Positions 56,601 through 64,000 of a stretch of DNA of 64,000 bases are shown piece after piece (positions within the stretch are counted from its first letter, which is position 1; the number at the start of each line of letters is the position of its first letter). Below the pieces are notes generated by a model that had not been told where the DNA came from, made no database searches, and saw only the letters and a list, made by a program, of their open reading frames with translations. The stretch covers positions 494,501-558,500 of the forward strand of contig JACCIC010000140.1 of the NCBI GenBank assembly GCA_018907035.1, read 5' to 3'. This DNA comes from Sycobia sp. Sy_11. Taxonomy: Eukaryota > Arthropoda > Insecta > Hymenoptera > Epichrysomallidae. Position numbers and translations under genes: made by a program.

Positions 56601-58327
56601 TCCTAATAAATGATATTAGATAAGACCTATTGATATTTATTGATGTTTAAACATGTTATATATACATAGATAAGGAAATAAATGAGCAAACATGAAATAA
56701 TTATAAAATATTTTGTGACTGCATTTCATATTATGATATTATTATGTAGATAAAAAAATTGATAACTTAATAAATTAAACATACATAGGATTTCCTTTTT
56801 TATTCTGTTAACAAATAATTACCAATTGTTGAGAATTGTAGTTTACATCAACGTCGTTCTATTATTCGTCTCATTATGATCGAATGAAATGTTTTCAATG
56901 TCAATTTACTAGATCTTAGGATCGATTTTTTTCTAACATAACTTTGCAACTATAATCAAAAATCAGAAATTATTCAAACAAATGCATCGACTAGAGAGGG
57001 AGAAAATTCAGATCGGCGAATACAAAGATCAACGATGGAAATTGACTTACTGTAAGCGATCGACGTCATTCATCGATTGGCCGAAACTGACAATGAGCTG
57101 TTTGATTTCGCCGACGCTCCCGCTAGCGATTTCCTCCCTAAGGATGTCGTAAACTGGAAAGCATCTGCTCCATATCGCCTCCATGAGAAACAGTCCTTTG
57201 GCCCTCGCGTACTCGATTAGTTCCTTCGTCTGTTTGAGATTCAACGTCAGGGGCTTTTCGCACTAGCACGTGCTTGCCCGCGTCGAGCATCATTTTACTC
57301 AGCTCCAAGTGGGACGGATTCAGGGTGCCGATGTAGACCACCTCTGCAACGTTTTTTCTTCTTCATTTATTTTATCGAAGATATTAAATTTTTCATGCAC
57401 AGGCCGTCGATTGCGTCGACAGCATTACAAGCATGAGATTTTTACTGACTTGTTTCGCTTAATTCCTATGGGCGCAAGATTAAAATATCGAAATCTTCGA
57501 TTTAGGAATGTAACAAAGCTATTTACTTTTGAAACAATATGTTTTATAATTGAAGTAATAATTGAAATTAGTAGAATAAAGCAATAATCGAGCTTTCTAA
57601 GCTAACTATAAATCATTCAAAGTGTGAATTTGTACAGCGACATTTAGAGAAATGTTTTTAAAATTAAATCCCATTATATAGAACATAAAAATATTTTATA
57701 CTCAAATGTCTTAATTGAAATATGATCTTGCGTCTTGCTCGAATCGAAATAGCTATGATATGATAAAGCATCGGTAATGGGAAAGGATAAGCTTTCGAAG
57801 GTCTGTCGAGCGCTCCTCTATACCAATTAAGTAGAAAGTACGTTGCTTTAAAGAATATTTTTACGTAAAAATTAAGCTATCGCAAACTGCGATTAATTAC
57901 GCCTTTTATTTACGTCTATTGAAAAATACTACGGAATTTCAAGAAAATTGCCTCTTTTGAATGTCTAAATCGATCTAGAGCAGTAAGGTAAAATCTCTAT
58001 CCATAAAAAAAAAAAAAAAATTAATTGAACTCGACAGCCCCTTGAATTTTGAATACCCGTATCTTCTCGATCCCGTGCATTACTCGTCGACACGTGAATT
58101 CGATGACAATGGCAAATTCCTTACCCACTTCCTCGTTCTCGGCGAGTTCTCGATAGCTGCCGTGGGCCACCGGTCACATCGTGTAGCCGGGCGAAATTCT
58201 CGGCGCGCCCCGGGCTCTGGGCCGCGACCGCCACCAGCTTGTGCTCCGAGGCCGGCAGTGTGCCGACGGCCGTCGCGAAATCGTGGGATATCTTGCCGGC
58301 GCCGAGGATGCCCCATCGCGTCGCCAT
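50553..58327 (-). CDS. Trans-1,2-dihydrobenzene-1,2-diol dehydrogenase-like oxidoreductase
   Basis: The exons on the minus strand are 58327-58125, 57343-57051, 53200-52797 and 50659-50553, with matching GT/AG sites and phases. The GFO/IDH/MocA-family enzyme oxidises dihydrodiols or sugars with NADP in the cytosol. Visible features are the Rossmann start [16 protein letters not shown], the dinucleotide-domain end [14 protein letters not shown], the catalytic-lysine motif EKPLTLN (relatives: CEKP), [32 protein letters not shown], and the C-terminal [16 protein letters not shown] / LKESPM. Two single-base insertions (one in exon 1, one in exon 2 just before EKPL) break the frame as written; correcting neither, the gene would be a pseudogene. 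Everything else is conserved, so sequence errors are as likely as decay. Confidence 0.82.
50660..52796. other. Dehydrogenase intron 3
   Basis: It contains duplicated sequence up to about 51100 (matches at 38306-38670 and 42198-42345). A 123-residue open frame at 51978-52349 ([20 protein letters not shown]) and a minus-strand frame near 51101-51289 ([20 protein letters not shown]) may be retroelement debris. I recognise neither. Confidence 0.5.
50947..51100. repeat. Duplicated block B, second copy
   Basis: Matches 42198-42345. Confidence 0.7.
52797..53200 (-). CDS. Dehydrogenase exon 3
   Basis: It begins (Q)[18 protein letters not shown] and continues [59 protein letters not shown] and [20 protein letters not shown], ending LKK(G). 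[12 protein letters not shown] is the conserved substrate-binding helix, and TGLSYEA.HV.ECL is characteristic of dihydrodiol dehydrogenases. It is intact, with donor gtcggt (weak) at 52796. Confidence 0.9.
53201..57050. other. Dehydrogenase intron 2
   Basis: A 3.85-kb AT-rich intron. It holds a GGGGGTG/CCCCC hairpin at about 54260-54295 and two short perfect hairpins at 54632-54720. No gene was recognised. The 55230-55260 segment has a weakly hammerhead-like gaaacgaaac sequence that I do not call. Confidence 0.55.
54632..54720. repeat. Pair of perfect hairpins
   Basis: TTTTGCTCCC-AA-GGGAGCAAAA (54632-54653) and CTTTTCCTC-CCTAGA-GAGGAAAAG (54697-54720). A third half-copy (ttttgctccctct) follows at 54727. 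They lie in a slightly GC-richer patch that may be a small mobile element. Confidence 0.8.
57051..57343 (-). CDS. Dehydrogenase exon 2 (with one-base insertion)
   Basis: It begins (E)[19 protein letters not shown] and DAGKHVL, then, after one extra base (near 57273, in gtgctagtgcg), continues [56 protein letters not shown] and [12 protein letters not shown](Q). EKP holds the catalytic lysine. As written, the frame runs off into unrelated sequence. Splice sites: gttgcag and gtaagt. Confidence 0.85.
57344..58124. other. Dehydrogenase intron 1
   Basis: AT-rich, with nothing recognised. Confidence 0.7.
58125..58327 (-). CDS. Dehydrogenase exon 1 (with one-base insertion)
   Basis: It starts at ATG with [40 protein letters not shown] and [11 protein letters not shown], then the frame shifts by one base near ggtggcccacgg, after which [13 protein letters not shown] follows to the donor gtaagg. 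GxGxIxxDF is the NADP-binding glycine motif. With 202 rather than 203 bases, the exon would have the phase needed by exon 2. Confidence 0.85.
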
Positions 58328-59335
58328 TGCGGTAATAATGACGCGATCGGCCTCCCACGGATGGAATCTGCTGTTTTAAGTAAAAGTTTAACAGACACAT
58401 ATTTTTTTTTATTGGAATATTTATATATTTTCTGCGCTAATAAAGGTCTATCGAACCAATTTAGTGCTTTGCCGAAAAAGCAGTAAATTATAATAATATT
58501 AACAACGAGCAGAATAAAGATATAAAGATATAAATTATTATTCTTCAATAATTAAATGATCGCTCAAATCATAAACAAAGAAACATATTGTAATAATGTT
58601 TTATTTATCGTTATTGCTGTTATTATACTTTTAGCACGAAAGAACCACGTTATTAAATGTAATTACGGGCTGTCCGTAAATTACTTAATTGATTTTCGAG
58701 TTGGGGGGAGGGGATTCCGAATAGTCAACGATGAACCACATGGGGATTCACGAATATTCAGAAAAATGTATAACGTTTTGTCTACAGTGATAGTTCTCGC
58801 ATATTGTTAAAATATCGATTAAAAAAAAAAATCTTTTTAAAAAGTTTACTCAATTAGTGTTATTTCTTTTACATGGCCATATTTTTCTACAAAAATACTT
58901 ACACAATTTAATAGTTTTGCTTTTCGATTTCACGATTTGTGATTATTATCATTGACATTGATAATTACATTATTACTAGTTTACTTTTCTGATAATGGAT
59001 CAAATAATTAAAAGCCGTAAATTATTACATTGCGTTGTTTTTCACATAACACATACTTATTTTGAAGTAAATTATGTGCATATAGAATTTATATTTAGAA
59101 AATCTGTATAAAAAAAGTCACGCGAAATTCCGGTTACTTTTATCAAATACAACGTTTCGATTATTCATTTACATTTAAAAATCTTTTCAAGTAATTAAAA
59201 AATATAAATAGTTCTTTTTAGATTGTCAAATTTACTAATTAAACATTATGAATTATATATTCTATACTAATTCTTCTTTAATGAATTAATAATGAGCCTA
59301 ATTGGTATCCATACACATTACTTATAATTATAATG

Positions 59336-59338
<3 letters not shown>

Positions 59339-59372
<34 letters not shown>
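59339..59372. repeat. (TA)n microsatellite
   Basis: About 17 TA units, followed by GT/TATG variants up to 59420. Confidence 0.95.
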
Positions 59373-59374
<2 letters not shown>

Positions 59375-59579
59375 GCGTGTGTGTATATGTATGTATATAT
59401 GTATAGGTATGTATGTATACGTATGGGTATATAATCCTTTTCTTGGCGCATTTAGCACGTACCATGGTGCGCATTTCCAAAACTGGACAGACCTCTGCTT
59501 TTACAACCACTCGGAGCGCTAGGGACCGAAGCATCTGCGAGGCGGCTGGGCGGCTGTATTCATGACGCCTCTTGAACAC

Positions 59580-59580
<1 letters not shown>

Positions 59581-59621
<41 letters not shown>
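59581..59621. repeat. (TA)n microsatellite
   Basis: About 20 TA units. Confidence 0.95.
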
Positions 59622-59624
<3 letters not shown>

Positions 59625-59711
59625 TTCGGTCCCTAATTTAGCCAGGTCGGAAAATAAATTCGGTTTTCATTTTCTTCTCACCGCTTTCTCTTATTTAGCT
59701 TACGTTTTACA

Positions 59712-59713
<2 letters not shown>

Positions 59714-59749
<36 letters not shown>
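59714..59749. repeat. (CT)n microsatellite
   Basis: About 18 CT units. Confidence 0.95.
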
Positions 59750-59755
<6 letters not shown>

Positions 59756-60079
59756 CGAGAAGAGTACATTCTGTCCTCGACATTCAAACCGTGCACAGCG
59801 ACTTCTCGTGCTAACTCGTATTAGTTTCTGCGTACTTTATTTTCATCATAAGTTTCCGTCCGTTATCATAATTCACGCGTGTTACAATACGCTAAGTCGT
59901 GTACGTAATTTTCGCCTACGAACTGTGTACTGTTTTGTAATTGTCGTGCGCATCAAAACCTATTCAAAGGTGCCAATATCGCCGAGTATATCCATACACG
60001 TGTAATGTGCATATTTTGAGACGCAAGAAACTTTTAAAACTGTGACAGTTAGGCGCTGTATGCTAGTGGGAATTAGTGA

Positions 60080-60335
60080 ACTTGGCGATCAGGCCTTGTT
60101 GAGATCCACCCCTGTGCGGATCTCTGAGGGACTTCTCGAGCGGCTTTAGGGCCCGTTTGCTACCGTGCTTGTCAAGGTCTGTCCCCGTTTCCTAAGACGT
60201 TAGGAGTCACCACGTAGCGTAGGAGGATTGGCAGAAGATCCCTTTCACTTTAGCCTCATCTCTAACGCGCCAGAATTTACTTGGTAAGAGAGCTCTCGAA
60301 ATTTATTATAGTAATAAGTGACCTTTTGCTTTCGC
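60080..60335 (+). repeat. Unclassified repeat family, copy 2
   Basis: The diverged partner of 47380-47625, with conserved blocks in the same order (see that entry), ending agtgaccttttgctttcg. No coding content. Confidence 0.65.
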
Positions 60336-60630
60336 GTAGACATTATTCTGTCTGTAAGTTTAAATATTTTCTAATATATCGTATTATTTTTGTTTAATTA
60401 TAATATACTATTATATAATATTATATATAGATTCTAATTGTAAATAAAAAACAAATGATAGAAAAATGTTTCTGTTGGATCTATGCTGTATATGTATAAA
60501 TGTAGGTTTAATTATTGTTGCCTCTCTATATTATATGGAGTTTTAATTTTATAAATTTGAGCATATAGGTTTAACGTAAAAAAAAAATCAGAATCTTATT
60601 TTTATAAATTTTATAATCTAAAATTAACTA

Positions 60631-61194
60631 CTTATATAGCGGGAACTCCTCCGATAATTGCGAAGGAGTAAAGGCGTACCTCGGAGACAAGCCACAGCGC
60701 TGCACGATAGCAGTGAAGGCTATATAACTGAGGCGCTGAGCAGAGGAACTCCGTCCGAGCGCGGACCTCGGAGAGGCATCTCTCAAGCTATTCTACCACG
60801 ATTAAACACGCGACGTCGCGAACGAACGATATTCAACCGGCAGTTCGTCACCTGATAAGATCGGCCGGAAAGGAAAGTCTGGACAGCCAGCTCCTACAGC
60901 AATAAGGAATTAGCCGCGGACAGCCGGGGGACTTTATGACGATACGCCTAGCGCCTGAAACACCAAGAGTTTGAATAAGGGAGCGCGGTTTGGACGTCCG
61001 AGCCGATTCAGCGACAAAACGTCGCATGCCCTGGTCACGGATGTCGAGCAAGCGTCACCGACGAGGAGCGTCTCGCCAGAGACCCCGTCGTTGCCAGGGC
61101 ACAACGTCGCCACCGCCGCTGCAACGCCGAGGAGCTACACCGATCCTCGCTATACAACTAATATTAATGTACAGAGCACTGTCTCATTCATATT
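60631..61194. mobile_element. GC-rich inserted block, possible solo LTR
   Basis: Base composition changes abruptly at both edges. A TTAACTA heptamer flanks it (60624-60630 and 61195-61201), which could be a target-site duplication or chance. ctatataac near 60720 could be a promoter TATA. The + frame 60971-61198 gives a Ser/Thr/Pro-rich peptide with no family match. No partner LTR lies in the window. Confidence 0.35.
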
Positions 61195-61938
61195 TTAACT
61201 AATTAAAAGAATGGGTATTTAATTTTTAACGATCCGTATTCATGATTATTTTGGAAAATCTAAATTTATAATTTTTGTAATAAAATCAATTTATTTGTTT
61301 ATATTATTTATTTATACCATTGTGCATTTTTACTTGTATTGTTAAAAAATTACAATTTACACCTTGAAATAAAAATGTGCAAATAGCTGTATTTCAAAAT
61401 TAATTAAACGATTCCGCTCTATTTACTAGGTGAGACTATATTACATAATATGAGATAATGTATGATAATGTTTGACCAGAGCTTGCGACGGGGCATTGGT
61501 CCCTTTAGAATTTTTGAGAGTACGAAGGCCTCTCTCAGGCTTGTTTGCAGTTTATGTTGTGTGTGTATGTGTGTGTATGTGTGTGTGAGAGTATGAGTCC
61601 GTAAACATGTAAGGGTTAGCGAGACATACATCGATGGATTAGTTTTATTGGTGTATTAGGCGCAGCGATGAGTGGGGAGATGCGGGAGAGCGCAAAAAGA
61701 GCTGCGCGAAGAAAGCGCGCGGGACGTAAGCGCTCTCGCCCTTTGGTCGTCGTCACCTGTAGTTATTCCGTGCAATTGAAAAAGTAATAGAGTTTTCCTT
61801 CAAGGATGTTTTCCATCGAACAGTTATCATTGCACGTGAGTCTTCTCATCCTTGTATTGTAAGTAGAGAAACATTATTAAGAGAGAGAGAGAGAGAATGT
61901 TGAAGGAAATGAGTAGAGAGTAGAGAGAGAGTAGAGAG

Positions 61939-62009
<71 letters not shown>

Positions 62010-62500
62010 TTCGATTATAGAAATGAACCACTACAGAGTAATAAGTACAAAAATAATCAGTGCGCTAAAGCTATACTTTATATTATAAAACTAGTCATTC
62101 GCCGGGCTAACATTAGAATTGGACTTTAATAATTTATTTTAATTGAAGACTTGGTTTAGTGTAAGATAGTTGTTAATAAACAATAATATTTGTATATTCA
62201 TTGATCAATATTGCTTTTTAAATTTATTTCTAATTGCTCCATTAATATTATGAAATATTCCAAGATAATATAAAATTCTGTGCCCGGATTCTTTGGAGAC
62301 GTCCGCGCTACAAAGACTAGAAATCTTCATAACGAGACGTGCGATCGGGCACGACAAAGGTAGGTGATTAGATCTAAGGCTCCGTTATAAGCTACGATTA
62401 AACCACATTATGAAAAATTTAACTTAACAATGAGTATGCGAGACAAAAACTGTTTTATATTAGAAAAAAAAGAAAAGAAAAATTCACGTTAATTAACTGA
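61195..62500. other. No gene recognised; GT and GA tracts
   Basis: It has a GT-rich tract at 61557-61590, a GC-richer segment at 61660-61750 and a long GA microsatellite (61880-62006). The rest is AT-rich. Confidence 0.5.
61880..62006. repeat. (GA)n microsatellite array
   Basis: A first short GA tract, then interrupted tagagaga units, then about 34 GA units. Confidence 0.9.
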
Positions 62501-62504
62501 GACG

Positions 62505-62836
62505 ATGTACGTTTCGTCCTATGGATCACCTGCGGGGTTCGTCTGTAAGACGACAGGAGGTCTAATCTAATAACTTAAATTAGTTTCACCAGGTCGATGT
62601 AACGTAATTATTTAATTATTGACTTAGCTTAGTAGGCCAAAATCGCTATATAATTTTGTAAGAAATCCATAATGAGAAATTTTATATAATTCCTTTCTTT
62701 GTGATATTTAACTCCCGCAGTTAATTTATATTGTAACTTTCTTACTTTATGGAAAAGTATCGTATGTGTCGAAAATTAGATCACCTGTCATCTCATAGAC
62801 GTGCCCCGCAGATGGTCTTATTGAACGAAACGTATA
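62505..62836. repeat. Inverted pair of GACGAAACGTA-type motifs
   Basis: The minus-strand reading of 62538-62505 (ccccgcaggtgatcc..., gacgaaacgtac) resembles the plus strand at 62803-62836 (ccccgcagatggtct..., aacgaaacgtat). The ...GAAACG ending resembles Penelope 3' ends. The SINE begins right after the second copy. Confidence 0.4.
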
Positions 62837-62848
62837 CAATTGTCTTTT

Positions 62849-63055
62849 TTTTTTTATGTTATTTAACGTCGCTCTATTTATGCTTCCAATCATCGGTGCT
62901 AATCAGCGACGGAGGTCTACGATGTGTTTGTAAAGAAAGCACACTGTAAATTATTACAGCGGTGCCTGTATAAATCGGCCGAGACCGGGATTTGAACTCG
63001 GATCACCGAGTTACTAGTCCTTCGCTCTAGCGATCGAGCCATCGTAGGCCTCTGC
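62849..63055 (-). mobile_element. tRNA-derived SINE with 13-bp target-site duplication
   Basis: On the minus strand a tRNA-like head (63050-62977) carries a box A-like TGGCTCGATCGCTAGAGC and a box B-like AGTTCAAATCC, but the anticodon stem no longer pairs. A body follows, ending in an oligo-A tail (plus-strand T-run at 62843-62855). ACAATTGTCTTTT is present at 62836-62848 and again at 63056-63068, flanking the insertion, as expected for target-primed integration. It is a retroposed element, not a working tRNA gene. Confidence 0.82.
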
Positions 63056-63068
63056 ACAATTGTCTTTT

Positions 63069-64000
63069 AGTCGTTCATTAAAATTATTGCCATTTTATTT
63101 TTCCGTTAACGTAAGCAGGTTTTCTCGCATGCTGCTTAAAAAATATAAGTCTTATAATACGGCTTGATTGCAAAGACATGCCGATGTATAGCATCACTCT
63201 TGACAAACGACTCAACTGTTCAATACATTATTTTATATTAATATCTATATTTCTATTTATTACGGCGTTACGAGTTAATGGGATTAACTTTTTTCTGCAT
63301 GTTGCATATTCTCTTTCTCTCTGGCTCTCTCTCTCTCTCGGAGAGTTTCTGGTGTCATTCGCTTGGAAGAAAACGTTATTGGCTACGAAGTTGAGGGTGG
63401 TTACATCCTTCCTTTGCATGAAATTTATACAGCTAGCCAGTCACACCTTTTTATTGATGCCATGGCTTATATTAAAAAAATTAATCACGTCTCTCATAAT
63501 AGAAAATTCTTGCAATACGTAAAGCATGGGATCAACAACAATCAAAATCTGTCGATGTAATAGTTTATACATAGCCCCTTAGTAAAGGATAAAGTAATTT
63601 AATGATAGTTTCTTTTGACTTTTGAAAATGTGAATTTTTTTATCAACGGGAAAACACTTTATTACATATTCTACACAGGATTTAAAAGTATTTAAAACTT
63701 TAATGACAATTTCATTTCTCAGAAACTAATTTTGTATCGAAAATTTACCCCTCCAATTACATTAAAAAATATATTGAACTAACATCGAGACAATTGAAAA
63801 TAGAAGATTAGATGAGCATCAACACGATTGTATGATTCAAAAAGTAAGTTCTGCATTGTATATACATATAAAAGGTAATAATCATAAATTCGACTTTGAT
63901 TAAGTAACAATTCTTGACCATGAAACACATACCAAGAAACGGCTTTTGTTCGATATACTATCTATACACAGAGAAAAGAATAATAGAAATGGTCAACTTA
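63069..64000. other. No gene recognised
   Basis: AT-rich. The open frames at 63178-63522 are leucine/serine-rich, overlap a CT tract and show no family similarity. Confidence 0.5.

Larger units (their letters stand above)
58328..60079. other. Upstream of the dehydrogenase; no gene recognised
   Basis: AT-rich sequence with TA microsatellites (59339-59372, 59581-59621) and a CT tract (59714-59749). A GC-richer segment lies at 59440-59580 between the two TA repeats. No promoter can be assigned with confidence. Confidence 0.5.

Noticed and set aside
1410..62006. CRISPR array or other prokaryotic repeat system
   Set aside because: The tandem repeats are all mono-, di- or tetranucleotide microsatellites without spacers, and the genes are spliced eukaryotic genes.
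62977..63050. Functional tRNA gene on the minus strand
   Set aside because: Box A and box B are recognisable, but the anticodon stem does not pair and only about four acceptor pairs form. The flanking target-site duplication and oligo-A tail show it is the head of a SINE.
63178..63522. 114-codon open frame resembling a membrane protein
   Set aside because: Hydrophobic composition comes from AT-rich and CT-repeat sequence. No family similarity, and overlapping frames exist on the other strand.

Overview
This is eukaryotic nuclear DNA, almost certainly from an insect. It has spliced genes with long AT-rich introns, very dense simple repeats, and mariner, R1-type LINE, BEL/Pao and Penelope-like element remains. 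The patchwork of GC-rich islands in AT-rich DNA, together with these element types, would fit a hymenopteran such as an ant, but that is inference.

Three spliced host genes are recognisable. (1) On the + strand, 1173-18994 holds the 3' half of an NMDA-type glutamate receptor subunit of the GluN2 class: seven exons covering the end of ligand-binding lobe S1, M1, the pore loop, M3, lobe S2, M4 and a short tail. The amino-terminal exons lie left of the window. (2) On the + strand, 23470-37658 holds a PLP-dependent aminotransferase of the kynurenine aminotransferase / cysteine-S-conjugate beta-lyase family. Its large second intron is filled with transposons. (3) On the - strand, 58327-50553 holds a trans-1,2-dihydrobenzene-1,2-diol dehydrogenase-like oxidoreductase (GFO/IDH/MocA family) in four exons, convergent with the aminotransferase. 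Genes 2 and 3 each carry single-base frame breaks in otherwise well conserved exons, so either the assembly has indel errors or the genes are decaying.

The middle of the window (about 21-51 kb) is a tandem segmental duplication. Unit 1 (about 21.4-38.7 kb) has a mariner relic, an R1-type LINE relic, the aminotransferase gene and a copy of the dehydrogenase terminal exon. Unit 2 (about 39.2-51.1 kb) repeats that order: mariner, LINE, a broken aminotransferase pseudogene (48.87-50.10 kb) and another copy of the terminal exon (50.55 kb), which is the one nearest the rest of the dehydrogenase. A third, decayed copy of that exon sits at 19.4 kb. Elements found in only one unit (the Penelope pair, BEL element and truncated LINE in unit 1; an unclassified repeat and a mariner in unit 2) probably inserted after the duplication.

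The right-hand 6 kb holds no recognisable protein gene. It has an unclassified repeat related to one at 47.4 kb, a GC-rich inserted block, long GA/CT/TA microsatellites and a tRNA-derived SINE with a 13-bp target-site duplication. I found no wholly new system. The most unusual structures are the head-to-head Penelope pair with hammerhead-like motifs, the mariner with very long inverted ends, and the triplicated dehydrogenase terminal exon.
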